Below are positions 15,403-27,048 of a DNA stretch of 64,000 nucleotides, piece after piece. The notes beneath the pieces were generated by a model that was not told where the DNA came from, made no database searches, and saw only the letters and a program-made list of their open reading frames with translations. The position numbers were made by a program, and so were the translations under genes. How positions within the stretch are numbered: the first letter of the stretch is position 1; each line of letters begins with the position of its first letter. The stretch is from Metabacillus kandeliae. GTDB lineage: Bacteria > Bacillota > Bacilli > Bacillales > Bacillaceae. The stretch lies in NCBI RefSeq assembly GCF_021166585.1, contig NZ_JAJOZE010000002.1, positions 248,001 to 312,000 of the forward strand. The letters are read 5' to 3'.

Positions 15403-16146
15403 CTATTGATCCTGATTATTAGCCAAATACCTGAACGGCGGTTCTGTTTGGTTATAATACCCGTTTCTCACGTGCGCGTTCCAGTTGGCGAAGGCTGAAC
15501 GCCACTGGACAATCTGGAAGAAATCATCGAGCGGCTTAGTTGAATCCCACTCCAGGATAATAAATGGGGAATTCCCTCTTTCCCAGATTCCTCTCGCTGT
15601 ATCTGTCCCGATTTCTCTGACAAGAAGAAGCGGAAGGCCGTACTGGTAAGCCATGGAAGGTTCAATTTGTGCAAAAGCCGAGCCTTCCCAAAATGGCGTT
15701 GTGGGAACAAACTCCCCAACATTTGTCCTGATGCCCTGTACAAAAAATCTTTGAAAATCAACCGCCAGTAATCCATAGCTTGAATATACAACACGCCGGA
15801 CGCTTGTTAACGTCGTTTCAGGGTATTGCTCTGTTCTTGGAAGCGTCCTTGGAAAAAGCAGCGCATTCTCCATTTCAAGAATCAGCCTGTTGAAAAACGC
15901 CATTTGAATCTCATTCATTTGATTGGCAGAGCTTAAAAATACCGGGATGCGGAACGTATTATCAATGCTTGTCTGGTAAGGCGAAGGAAAAGCATCAGAT
16001 GGCTGTCCGGCTCTCGGATTTGCTGGAGCCTGTGCTTCTCCTGACAGTCCGCTGATCATGCGCTTTGCAGCATGAAGGCCTGTCCCGGCAATGGCAGAAG
16101 CCAAAGAACCAAGCTCCCTTATTACTTGATGACCCATTTCGCTCAA
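15403..16146 (-). CDS. Hypothetical protein, NDT/TIR-like fold suspected
   Basis: The protein has 247 residues. The start is TTG with AGGAGG eight bases upstream. Residues 1-60 are a low-complexity Ala/Pro-rich helix and linker without a signal peptide. Residues 62-215 resemble the nucleoside 2-deoxyribosyltransferase/TIR-like group: an opening strand PVFLSSANQ, then a helix ending in LLFPRT, then GLLAVDFQR, and a segment IEPSMAYQYGLPLLLVRE in which Glu162 sits where this superfamily has its catalytic Glu. This assignment is from pattern only and could be wrong. If right, the enzyme would cleave a glycosidic bond in a nucleoside or NAD-like molecule. Single gene with its own terminator. Confidence 0.6.
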   Translation of the reverse strand: MSEMGHQVIRELGSLASAIAGTGLHAAKRMISGLSGEAQAPANPRAGQPSDAFPSPYQTSIDNTFRIPVFLSSANQMNEIQMAFFNRLILEMENALLFPRTLPRTEQYPETTLTSVRRVVYSSYGLLAVDFQRFFVQGIRTNVGEFVPTTPFWEGSAFAQIEPSMAYQYGLPLLLVREIGTDTARGIWERGNSPFIILEWDSTKPLDDFFQIVQWRSAFANWNAHVRNGYYNQTEPPFRYLANNQDQ

Positions 16147-16271
16147 ATCTCTTACCTCCTGAAAAATATCTTATCAGGATAACTTATTCAAAAAGCTAGA
16201 GATTGACTGCTCACTTGTACCAGCAGCAGAAAAAAGTGTGCCATGAAGTTTTAAACTATTGTAGACACTTT

Positions 16272-17018
16272 TCAGTTCTTGCGGAAAAGATACAGGCCAA
16301 ATCCAAGAGTTTCTCTTCCATATTTCAGGTACATTTCCCGCCAGCTTCTGATCCTTTCAAGCATTTCTGCACAATCGGGGTCGTCCGGGTTGTGATAGCA
16401 ATAATCCTCTATCGACTTAGAGTAGAGCCACTCATAGCAATCCCAGTCATCCTCGCTTGCAGTCGCTGACCAGAGCGGGGTTAGCCCATGTTCCTCTGCA
16501 GCAAAAATATTTCCTGCATGTGACAGCACATCCCCTTCCTCTCCGCCGAAAAAGTCGAGGTATTCCGCATCTGGTTTTTTCCGCCAGTAGATTTCTCCCA
16601 TCAGAATGAACCCGCCTTCTACGACGATTCCTTTTAGGATCTCAATGGTCTTCTGGTAGTTTCCGAGAGCATGGGAGGATCCAATGCAGATGGCTGCTTG
16701 GAACTCCTGATTCAGCTCTTTTACTGTCTTAGCGGCATCTTCATTCAGGATTGTCAGCCGGTCAGAGAGCCCGAAGTTTTCGCTTCTTGCTTTCATTAAA
16801 TCAGTAAAGCCTTTATATTGCTCAACTGCCAGGCAGCGGGAGCCATACCTCTCTAGGATTTTTAGAAGCATTTCACCCCTCCCTGCTCCGATGTCGAGGA
16901 TGCGGTCGTCCTTTTTTAAAGAAAGCAATTCTATGACCCGCTTCCACTTGTCTTGGCTGATAGGATTGTAGAATAGATGATCCTTGTGCGCAATCGCAGA
17001 AAATTTATTTCGGTCCAT
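16272..17018 (-). CDS. Class I SAM-dependent methyltransferase
   Basis: I place the start at the ATG at 17018, where GGAGG lies eight bases upstream; two earlier in-frame ATGs are too close to it. The 248-residue product has the SAM-binding motif I LDIGAGRGEML (about residues 42-52), an acidic loop at motif II (VEQ) and NEDAAKTV at motif III. The C-terminal part is aromatic-rich. The substrate is unknown; some members act on small molecules such as quinone precursors. Its start overlaps the end of the VanZ-family gene by 14 bases, so the two are co-transcribed and probably translationally coupled. Confidence 0.85.
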   Translation of the reverse strand: MDRNKFSAIAHKDHLFYNPISQDKWKRVIELLSLKKDDRILDIGAGRGEMLLKILERYGSRCLAVEQYKGFTDLMKARSENFGLSDRLTILNEDAAKTVKELNQEFQAAICIGSSHALGNYQKTIEILKGIVVEGGFILMGEIYWRKKPDAEYLDFFGGEEGDVLSHAGNIFAAEEHGLTPLWSATASEDDWDCYEWLYSKSIEDYCYHNPDDPDCAEMLERIRSWREMYLKYGRETLGFGLYLFRKN

Positions 17019-17613
17019 TTTCATAGCCTCCATAGGTTTTGACTGGTTTTAAGCGGATCTTGCTGTATTGGCGGGAAAGGTCAAAGGCAGATGGAAAAAG
17101 CTGCTGCACGGCAAGGAAGAGAAAACTTCCAAGGAATGTCCCTGCCGTATTCAATATCATGTCATCTATATCAGCCGCCCGGAGCATCGGCACAGCATAT
17201 TGAAAAGCTTCAACAAAAAAAGATAAGAAGAGCCCCATCACCGTGACATAGGTAACCAGCTTTTCTTTATTTTCCCGAAGCCATGAAAGGAAAAAGCCGA
17301 ATGGAAGAAACAGTAGAATATTAAATCCCAGGTTGCGAAGAGGAACGGAAGCATCGACAGAATGAAAAACCATCATAACCATCCCTTTAAACGGGATCAC
17401 ATTTAAAATGCGCGGCAGTTGCTCGTTATAGGATCCTGGATAAACGGTTATTAGCAAAATCGTAAAAATAGACATATTGTATAAAATGCTGACGGCTGTT
17501 TTCTTCGATCCTGTTCTTCTTTTTCTAAGAAACAAAGACAGAATGATGATCAGGACCCCGCCTATTAAAAATTCCGGGAGCAATCCCCCAAACGCTCTCC
17601 AAAGCTGTGTCAT
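17005..17613 (-). CDS. VanZ family membrane protein
   Basis: The protein has 202 residues with about five hydrophobic helices (about 13-30, 44-60, 90-112, 120-140 and 150-170), plus the VanZ hallmarks PFGFFLSWL and FFVEAFQY with AADIDDMILNTAGTFLG. VanZ relatives give low-level teicoplanin or lipoglycopeptide tolerance in some Firmicutes, but most copies have no known role. It is the first gene of a two-gene operon with a methyltransferase. AGGGGA lies seven bases before the ATG. Confidence 0.88.
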   Translation of the reverse strand: MTQLWRAFGGLLPEFLIGGVLIIILSLFLRKRRTGSKKTAVSILYNMSIFTILLITVYPGSYNEQLPRILNVIPFKGMVMMVFHSVDASVPLRNLGFNILLFLPFGFFLSWLRENKEKLVTYVTVMGLFLSFFVEAFQYAVPMLRAADIDDMILNTAGTFLGSFLFLAVQQLFPSAFDLSRQYSKIRLKPVKTYGGYENGPK

Positions 17614-17768
17614 TTTTTATCCCCTTACCATTTTACCTAAATTTTACCATACATCAGATTTTGAAAAACCCCTTTTCTCTCTTTGCCTGTACCATTTTGA
17701 TCTGCAAGGAATACAGTAGAGTATTGTTTTTTGAAGAGAATACCACTTAAAATGCGGGGTTAATAGGA

Positions 17769-18446
17769 ATGAAAATACTTTGCATCGGCGACAGCTTGAC
17801 GAGAGGGGTTACTTTTGTCAAAGGGCGGCTCAGAATTACGAAAAAGAACTATCCTTATTACCTGCAAGACTTCCTTCAGGATTCAGATGCCGCTGTGATC
17901 AATAAAGGTGTGTTTAATGATCACTCGGGTTCTCTGATGAAAAGACTGCAAAAAGACGCTTTGGAGGAACAGCCGGATTATGCGATTATTGAAATCGGAG
18001 GCAATGACTGCGGCTTTTCTTGGAAAGAGGTCGTGGAAAATCCTGAAGGAAAGCACGAAGCCATCGTGCCGATTGACCGCTGCCTTGAAAATGTAGAATC
18101 TATGATCAGTGCGCTTAAGGAAGGTGGCATTGTCCCGATCGTCATGACACTCCCGCCGCTTGATCCTGTGCGCTATTATCAATTTTTACTTAACCAGTTC
18201 GGCAGTTCCATCAGCCACTTGATTTGTTCAAAAGGCGGTGCGGATTATTGGCACGGGATGTACAACCGCAGCTTAGCAGGACTGGCCCATGAGATGAAAA
18301 CAGATGTGATTGATGTCAGAGCAGCTTTTCTGCAGGAGGAAAATTACTCAAAGTTTATTAGTGATGATGGGATTCATTTAACTTCTGACGGCTACCGGAT
18401 TATGGGGAGAACTGCAGCAAATTATTTTAAAAATCAAGATTTGTAA
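17769..18446 (+). CDS. SGNH/GDSL family hydrolase
   Basis: The protein has 225 residues without a signal peptide, so probably cytoplasmic. Block I is IGDSLTRG with the nucleophile Ser (residue 9). Block III is IIEIGGNDCG with the oxyanion Asn, and block V is DDGIHLTSDGY with the catalytic Asp and His. Family members hydrolyse esters of lipids, acyl-CoAs or sugar acetates; the substrate is not readable here. It is a single gene and ends at a hairpin shared with the convergent GntR regulator. Confidence 0.9.
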   Translation: MKILCIGDSLTRGVTFVKGRLRITKKNYPYYLQDFLQDSDAAVINKGVFNDHSGSLMKRLQKDALEEQPDYAIIEIGGNDCGFSWKEVVENPEGKHEAIVPIDRCLENVESMISALKEGGIVPIVMTLPPLDPVRYYQFLLNQFGSSISHLICSKGGADYWHGMYNRSLAGLAHEMKTDVIDVRAAFLQEENYSKFISDDGIHLTSDGYRIMGRTAANYFKNQDL

Positions 18447-18486
18447 AAAAAAAGCCGGCCACTCACTCCTTGAGCAGCCGGTTTTT
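18445..18486. terminator. Bidirectional terminator between SGNH hydrolase and GntR genes
   Basis: AAAAGCCGGC and GCCGGTTTTT can pair, with an A run on the left and a T run on the right, so the hairpin can work on both strands. It sits between two convergent stop codons. Confidence 0.7.
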
Positions 18487-18494
18487 GCCGTGTT

Positions 18495-19205
18495 TTACGA
18501 AAAGTCACTATTAGCCTGAATGAAGAAATGTGCCTCTTCAAAATTGTAGGCAATTTTTGAATAATCAAAGGGCAGCCCGTTGGTTAAATGAAAGATGCTT
18601 TCTCCGTAAAGCTTCGGATCGCCAGGCTTCAGCCCTAGCAAATCTGCTTCTTCTTCCGTTAGCATGTCCACCTTTAAGTACAGATCAGAGAATCCAATTT
18701 TAAGCCCAAGGCCTTCTTTTATATAGGTGAAAATCGATACTTCTGCAATTTCTCTGTTTAAGTAAGGCACAATGGCTTTATTAAAATAAGACTCTTCTAC
18801 ACAAAGCGCATGTCCATTTATATAACGGATTCTTTTCACATAATAGACATCATCATCCGCTCCGAGATTCAAGCTGTATGCTGCTTCCTCCGTCGGCTTT
18901 GTCACTTTAAGATCAAGCACCTTTGAGGTAACGGACGCATTTTCAAGGTCCTTTTTAAATCCCTGATTGCTGAGCAGGCTGATATACCCTTTCCGTTTAT
19001 GGCGCCTGACAAAAATGCCGCTTCCCCTTACTTGATAAACGACTCCTTTTCTTTCAAGCAATTCCAGAGATTTGGTAATCGTGCTTTTGCTCACCTTAAA
19101 CTGCGCCATCAGCATTTCCAAAACAGGCAGCTTGTCCCCTTGCTGAAGCTCATTATCTTCAATATATTTTTCCAATTCTGCAGCAATCTGCTGGTACTTT
19201 AACAT
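18495..19205 (-). CDS. GntR/UTRA family regulator of the beta-glucoside operon
   Basis: The start is placed at the ATG at 19205, with GAGGA six bases upstream. The 236-residue product has an N-terminal winged HTH (residues 1-65, with FKVSKSTITKSLELLERKGVV) and a C-terminal UTRA ligand-binding domain (about 85-230). UTRA regulators usually respond to a phosphorylated sugar. It is divergent from a PTS IIBCA plus 6-phospho-beta-glucosidase operon, so its expected role is repression of that operon until a phospho-beta-glucoside accumulates. A palindrome centred on CCGG lies between the -35 and -10 of the operon promoter, and a related ACCGG half-site lies close to its own start. Confidence 0.9.
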   Translation of the reverse strand: MLKYQQIAAELEKYIEDNELQQGDKLPVLEMLMAQFKVSKSTITKSLELLERKGVVYQVRGSGIFVRRHKRKGYISLLSNQGFKKDLENASVTSKVLDLKVTKPTEEAAYSLNLGADDDVYYVKRIRYINGHALCVEESYFNKAIVPYLNREIAEVSIFTYIKEGLGLKIGFSDLYLKVDMLTEEEADLLGLKPGDPKLYGESIFHLTNGLPFDYSKIAYNFEEAHFFIQANSDFS

Positions 19206-19308
19206 ATACATTCCTCTTCACTTTCAAATTCTCTACCGGAATTATATCACAGGCATCCTGTAATCATATCCAATAGTTTTATACCCTTATTTTTACATTA
19301 TATACTTC

Positions 19309-19337
19309 TTGATAAATTATACCGGTACAATTATAAT
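19309..19337 (+). promoter_or_regulatory. SigA promoter of the PTS-GH1 operon with embedded operator
   Basis: TTGATA at 19309-19314 and TATAAT at 19332-19337 are separated by exactly 17 bases. The spacer holds ATACCGGTAC, part of an imperfect palindrome TTATACCGGTACAA. That placement would let a GntR/UTRA repressor block RNA polymerase. Confidence 0.8.
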
Positions 19338-19350
19338 GTAAGCGTATACT
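19336..19350 (+). promoter_or_regulatory. cre site (CcpA) of the PTS-GH1 operon
   Basis: ATGTAAGCGTATACT matches the catabolite-responsive element consensus WTGNAANCGNWNNCW at every defined position. It starts at the end of the -10 box, a position at which CcpA represses. This predicts glucose repression of beta-glucoside uptake. Confidence 0.75.
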
Positions 19351-19373
19351 AATTGAACAAAGGGGGGTTTTGT

Positions 19374-22701
<3,328 letters not shown>

Positions 22702-22708
22702 ATACAGA

Positions 22709-22743
22709 AGGCAGCGGGATTCGTTATCCTGCTGTCTTTTTTT
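22709..22743 (+). terminator. Terminator of the PTS-GH1 operon
   Basis: GGCAGCGGGAT pairs with ATCCTGCTGTC (one G-U pair) and is followed by seven T residues, eight bases after the GH1 stop codon. Confidence 0.88.
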
Positions 22744-22801
22744 AATCCTTAAAGTAAAAATATGGTAGAATAATAGATATTGCCGAACAGGAGAAAATAC
22801 G

Positions 22802-23332
22802 ATGTCATTGACCTTACTCACTGGATTCCTCGGAGTTCTTCTTATCCTATTTTTCAAAAGTCCCTTGGGAACCAGCATACAAAAGAGCAGCCCGCTCGTC
22901 AGCAAGCTCAAAAATGCCCAATGGTTTCAAAACCACTGGTTCTCAGGCGTCTTTCTCTTCCTTACGAACGCTGCTCTATTTTTTCTTACATGCCTTCTGC
23001 TTCTGAGTTTAATGTTTTTCACCATCCCCTACCTTCACTTAGCCATCATGCTTGCAGCAGTGATCGCCAGTATTTTCATATGGATGGTGATTTCCGCTGC
23101 ATGGAACGGCTCTAGAAAAAACCGGTTCATTATGAGTACCGTCGGAAGCAGCTTTTATCTGATTTTGGCTGCTCTCTTTATCTATTGGTTTGTTACCTTA
23201 ACACCCTCCTACCAAGGAGATGATACGTTTATGAGGGCCATCGGGCTGCTGTTCGCTTCAATTGTGACCTGTGTGGCATTTGCTGCGTGTTTGATCATAA
23301 CCGGATTTTCGAAAACTAAAAAAGCAGAGTGA
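22802..23332 (+). CDS. Integral membrane hypothetical protein
   Basis: The protein has 176 residues with about five hydrophobic segments (about 2-18, 47-72, 75-100, 112-132 and 145-168). A basic amphipathic stretch lies between the first two (KSPLGTSIQKSSPLVSKLKN). The family is not recognised and there is no catalytic motif. CAGGAGAAAA precedes the ATG. The stop codon lies within a bidirectional hairpin shared with the convergent nuclease gene. No function is assigned. Confidence 0.75.
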   Translation: MSLTLLTGFLGVLLILFFKSPLGTSIQKSSPLVSKLKNAQWFQNHWFSGVFLFLTNAALFFLTCLLLLSLMFFTIPYLHLAIMLAAVIASIFIWMVISAAWNGSRKNRFIMSTVGSSFYLILAALFIYWFVTLTPSYQGDDTFMRAIGLLFASIVTCVAFAACLIITGFSKTKKAE

Positions 23333-23356
23333 AACCGGGTTTCACTCTGCTTTTCC
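23317..23356. terminator. Bidirectional terminator, membrane protein / nuclease
   Basis: AGCAGAGTGAAA and TTTCACTCTGCT form a perfect 12-bp stem with a five-base loop, with A and T runs on either side. The TGA of the membrane-protein gene lies in the left arm. Confidence 0.9.
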
Positions 23357-23359
23357 TAT

Positions 23360-24805
23360 TTAGCTGGCAGGACCGCTGTCAACGCTTGCTTCAATCGCAT
23401 TCTGTACACTCGCCGGTACAGCAGAAAGGAAATTATAGCCTGTCATTGCTTCAATGCTGTCAACACTCACCCTGTAAGAAGACCAAGGCTTGCTGGAAGC
23501 TGTCTGATCATTCGGCATCACAACAGCGATGACTCTTGTTGAGGTGGAAACACGGCTTACATCGTTTGTGCCTTTAGGCAGAACTACGATGACTTTCCAT
23601 GTTTTCGCTGGAACGGCTACACCGTTTCCGACTGTTGTTTTGTATCCGTTAGAACCTGTGCCGCCAGTTCCGTAGCCGCCGGAAATGATATACAACTCGT
23701 TGCCGGCATCTGCGAGAGAACGGCTGTAGTTTTCCAGATTCGCCCAAGTAATCTGGTTATTTTTTGGCGCTTGCGGAATCATGTTTGTCATTAGGAATGT
23801 GGCACTGTTATCTGTCACAGAAGCGGTGCGATCAGCAGAAGGACACATGTGGCCTCTGTCAAATCCTGATCCGGAAAATTCAGTTTCTTGTACTTGATAC
23901 CAGCCTGCCGGAAGGGATGTATCTTCACGGAAAGTATCCTGGCGTGCAGTGCTTCCTTCATCTGCCGAATCTAAATGCCAGCTCACCCAGTTCGGTATAT
24001 GCTTGCTGTTGTTATAAGAAAGATCGTATTGAGACTTTGTCATTAAGTAGTCTGCGGAATTAGACGTGCTTGCTGTTGCACTGCTTGGATTTCCCATTCC
24101 CATATTGTCATCATCCATGCCGGATGGAACGGTGCCAGTGTCTGAACCTGTTCCTCCTGATGAAGAAGTTGAGCTCTGAGGATCCAGACTGCTTGTGACG
24201 ACGATGTCAGAAGAGTTATTGTTTGTGTCCCAGCCATTGCCCTGCCCATCTGCTGTTCCGCCACTATCATTTTTGCGTTCAGCACTTTTTGTCGCTGAAA
24301 CCGTTCCGGAAGGAGCTCCTTCATAATCATTGGCAGAACCGTACCCGATAAAATCGACTACATTGGCATTGCTTGAACCTGAAACAGAAGAAGTGACTTT
24401 AGCAAGCGCCACTTTTCCGCTGCTTGCGCTTAAATTAATATTGCCTGCTGCATCAGCTGCTGGCAGATCAGCTGTTCCGCCGCCGCCGCTTGCCTGTTTA
24501 ACAAGATAGTACTCATGAGGTCCGATGCTTCCTGTTAAATTCGTGATATTGCTGAATGAACCGGTTGAAGAGGCATATTGCACAGACCATCCAGATAAAG
24601 AAACACTGCTGCTGGTTGGATTGTAAAGTTCAATATAATCATTTTTGTAGGAAGAACCGCTGTTTCCTCCTCCGCCATACACCTCGCTGATGACAACATG
24701 TGATGCACTTGCAGCCTGTGCCGGCGCATTAAAAAAACTTCCAGACGATAAGAAAAGCACTGAACTTAATACCAATAATGAGAGCTTCTTGTTTTTGAAC
24801 ACCAT
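23360..24805 (-). CDS. Secreted lamin-tail-domain DNA/RNA non-specific endonuclease
   Basis: The protein has 481 residues. A signal peptide (about 1-31, ending APAQAA) is followed by a lamin-tail (LTD) domain (about 34-165, with VVISEVYGGGGNSG and YIELYNPTSSSVSLSGWSV), a Ser/Gly/Thr-rich linker (about 170-245) and a DNA/RNA non-specific endonuclease domain (about 250-470) with the active-site motif FDRGHMCPSADR. The conserved metal-binding Asn is probably in MTNMIPQAPKNNQ. It should be an extracellular or wall-associated nuclease degrading DNA and RNA, for example for phosphate or nucleotide scavenging. LTD may mediate attachment; this is inference. AGGAGG precedes the ATG. Confidence 0.92.
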   Translation of the reverse strand: MVFKNKKLSLLVLSSVLFLSSGSFFNAPAQAASASHVVISEVYGGGGNSGSSYKNDYIELYNPTSSSVSLSGWSVQYASSTGSFSNITNLTGSIGPHEYYLVKQASGGGGTADLPAADAAGNINLSASSGKVALAKVTSSVSGSSNANVVDFIGYGSANDYEGAPSGTVSATKSAERKNDSGGTADGQGNGWDTNNNSSDIVVTSSLDPQSSTSSSGGTGSDTGTVPSGMDDDNMGMGNPSSATASTSNSADYLMTKSQYDLSYNNSKHIPNWVSWHLDSADEGSTARQDTFREDTSLPAGWYQVQETEFSGSGFDRGHMCPSADRTASVTDNSATFLMTNMIPQAPKNNQITWANLENYSRSLADAGNELYIISGGYGTGGTGSNGYKTTVGNGVAVPAKTWKVIVVLPKGTNDVSRVSTSTRVIAVVMPNDQTASSKPWSSYRVSVDSIEAMTGYNFLSAVPASVQNAIEASVDSGPAS

Positions 24806-25034
24806 TCATAACCTCCTATTCAATCTAAGAAAAGTATAGAGATACAGCCATCCCGATTGAAGGTACCAATGGTAACGCTCGAAGTCACGATTATTTTTGG
24901 CGCTTTTGTGCTTTCGGCACGATTCTGACCCGAAACTCCTATTTTTTTTAACTGAAAATTAACATATCCAGTGTGGAAGAATCATACTCGGTTGCTATGA
25001 TAAATTTGAGTTTCTATAAGGAAGTGCATCCAGA

Positions 25035-25661
25035 ATGATAAATGTGCTGATGGTTAACGGGACAAGGCTATTAAGGGAAAGCTTAATCTATCTTATTGAA
25101 AAAGACAGCGAACTGAAGGTCATTGGAAGTGCCGAGAACGGGGTGCAGGCTTTGGAGCTGTGCAAAACCCTTGCTCCAGACATTGTGCTGATTGATGTGG
25201 ACAGCTCCGGCTGTGAGGAAATCGACGCTGCAAGACTGATGAAAACGAGATTTCCCCATATGAAAATAATCATTCTGACAAGCCACAAAGACAGCAAAAT
25301 CTTTACTGCCGGCGCAGACGGATACTTGTTAAAAAGCATAAAAGGTTCAGAGCTTATTCTTGCAGTCAAATGCGTCGCTAATAACATGAAGCTTTTTCAC
25401 CAGGATGTCCTCGACGGCAGCGAAATGTTCTTTGAGAACTACATGAATAAGTATGAGCCTCGCCCTGACAGCAGCCTTACCATCAGAGAAATTGAGCTCA
25501 TCAAATACATTGCAGAAGGCAAAACCAACAAGGAAATTGCCGGAATTCTTTATTTAAGCGAAGGCCGGATTAAAAATATCGTGACGGGAATTTTGAAAAA
25601 AAGCGCTTTGCAGGATCGGACTCAGCTTGCGGTATATGCGATTAAGCAGCGGTATGTTTGA
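25035..25661 (+). CDS. LuxR-family response regulator with atypical receiver
   Basis: The protein has 208 residues: a receiver domain (1-120) and a LuxR-type HTH (about 143-205, with LTIREIELIKYIAEGKTNKEIAGILYLSEGRIKN, given here in two halves of one motif at about 145-178). The phospho-acceptor Asp54 (VLIDVD), Thr82 and Lys100 are present. The acidic pair that normally binds Mg2+ near the N terminus is replaced by Asn8-Gly9 (VLMVNGTRL). Phosphorylation may therefore be impaired or absent. No histidine kinase is next to it, so it is an orphan regulator with unknown targets. AAGGAAG lies about 12 bases before the ATG. Confidence 0.85.
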   Translation: MINVLMVNGTRLLRESLIYLIEKDSELKVIGSAENGVQALELCKTLAPDIVLIDVDSSGCEEIDAARLMKTRFPHMKIIILTSHKDSKIFTAGADGYLLKSIKGSELILAVKCVANNMKLFHQDVLDGSEMFFENYMNKYEPRPDSSLTIREIELIKYIAEGKTNKEIAGILYLSEGRIKNIVTGILKKSALQDRTQLAVYAIKQRYV

Positions 25662-25676
25662 GCGCGGAAAATTTTT

Positions 25677-25726
25677 ATAAAAAAGGCCCTATAGAAAGAC
25701 CCTTTCTCAAGGATTTTCTATAGGGC
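25677..25726 (-). terminator. Terminator of the aldehyde dehydrogenase gene
   Basis: GCCCTATAGAAA and TTTTCTATAGGGC pair across a 16-base loop, and on the minus strand the stem is followed by CCTTTTTTATA. It may also end the rightward regulator gene. Confidence 0.75.
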
Positions 25727-25743
25727 AGATTTTGACATAACCT

Positions 25744-27048
25744 TTATTTGGCTGGACGTTTCAGCATGCTTTTGAAATGGGTGAACGTATCGAAGCTTGC
25801 TTGGCCGTGATAGGCCCCCATTCCGCTGTCTCCTACTCCGCCAAATGGGAGGTAGTGAGAGGTCATATGGCTGATCGTATCGTTAATGGCCCCGCCGCCA
25901 AATGAAATGGTATTTAACACTTCATCCTGAACGGCTTCATCATCTGAGAAAAGATACAATGCCAATGGTTTCGGGCGTTTCACAATGGATTCAATGGCTT
26001 CGGGCAGCTCATCGAATACAAGAACCGGAAGGATTGGTCCAAAAATTTCATCCTGCATCACGGGATCTTCCCAAGTAATGCCGTCCAAAATGGCTGGTTC
26101 TATAAATAGCTGCGCTTTGTCTGAATAGCCGCCAAGTACAAGTTTTCCGTTTCCGAGAAATTTTTGCAAACGGTCAAAGTGCCTTTCACTCACTACATGC
26201 GGGAAATCAGGGTTTTCTGAAATATTTTCGCCATAAGTCTCGGTGACAGCCTCTTTCAGTTTAGCAATCAATTGATCCTTCACATTACGATGTGCAAGGA
26301 TATAATCGGGCGCTACACAGGTTTGTCCGGCATTGGCAAATTTCCCTCGTACAATGCGGGCTGCTGCTTCATCCAAGTCCGCATCCTCACTCACGATTAC
26401 TGGACTTTTTCCGCCAAGCTCCAGTGTAACAGGAGTCAAGTGCTTTGCAGCTGCTTCAGCGACGATTCTCCCTACTCCCGTACTGCCGGTGAAGAAGATA
26501 TAATCAAATTTCTCTTTAAGCAGGGCAGTGCTTGTTTCCACTTCCCCTTCTACGACGTGCAGGTATTCTTCCGGGAAGTTCTCATTGATCATTTTAGCTA
26601 GAAGCCGCGATGTATGAGGTGTTAGCTCAGATGGTTTTAATACGGCGCAGTTTCCAGCTGCGATGGCTCCGACAAGCGGATTAACAGCAAGCTGAAACGG
26701 ATAGTTCCATGGAGCAATGATCAAGGCTGACCCATACGGCTCAGGGACAATAAAGCTGACAGCTCCTGCATGGCTAGCTGGTGTTTTCGCTTCTTTTCGT
26801 GCTGCCCATGAAGAAAGGTTTTCCATCATAAAATTAATTTCTCCTAGAACCAGCCCCGCTTCCGCACGCTTAGCCTCTGCTTCTGGCTTATTCAAATCCG
26901 CTTTTAATGCGTCAATAATGTCCTGCTCATGGGAGCTAACAAGGTCTTTTAGTTTCGTTAGCATTTCCATTCGGAATGTCAGATCTTTTGTTTTTCCGCT
27001 CCGGAAAAAGGACTGCTGTTTTAATGTGAGTTCCTGGTAGTTTTCCAT
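25744..27048 (-). CDS. Aldehyde dehydrogenase (class 3, YwdH/AldH-like)
   Basis: The start is set at the second of two adjacent ATGs (27048), eight bases after AAAGGAG. A longer frame upstream has no binding site. The 434-residue product lacks the longer N terminus of class 1/2 enzymes, as expected for class 3. The NAD-binding region has APWNYPFQLAVNPL and FTGSTGVGR. The general base Glu lies in LELGGKSPV and the catalytic Cys in NAGQTCVAPDY. It oxidises medium- or long-chain or aromatic aldehydes to acids with NAD(P). It is a single gene with its own terminator. Confidence 0.92.
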   Translation of the reverse strand: MENYQELTLKQQSFFRSGKTKDLTFRMEMLTKLKDLVSSHEQDIIDALKADLNKPEAEAKRAEAGLVLGEINFMMENLSSWAARKEAKTPASHAGAVSFIVPEPYGSALIIAPWNYPFQLAVNPLVGAIAAGNCAVLKPSELTPHTSRLLAKMINENFPEEYLHVVEGEVETSTALLKEKFDYIFFTGSTGVGRIVAEAAAKHLTPVTLELGGKSPVIVSEDADLDEAAARIVRGKFANAGQTCVAPDYILAHRNVKDQLIAKLKEAVTETYGENISENPDFPHVVSERHFDRLQKFLGNGKLVLGGYSDKAQLFIEPAILDGITWEDPVMQDEIFGPILPVLVFDELPEAIESIVKRPKPLALYLFSDDEAVQDEVLNTISFGGGAINDTISHMTSHYLPFGGVGDSGMGAYHGQASFDTFTHFKSMLKRPAK

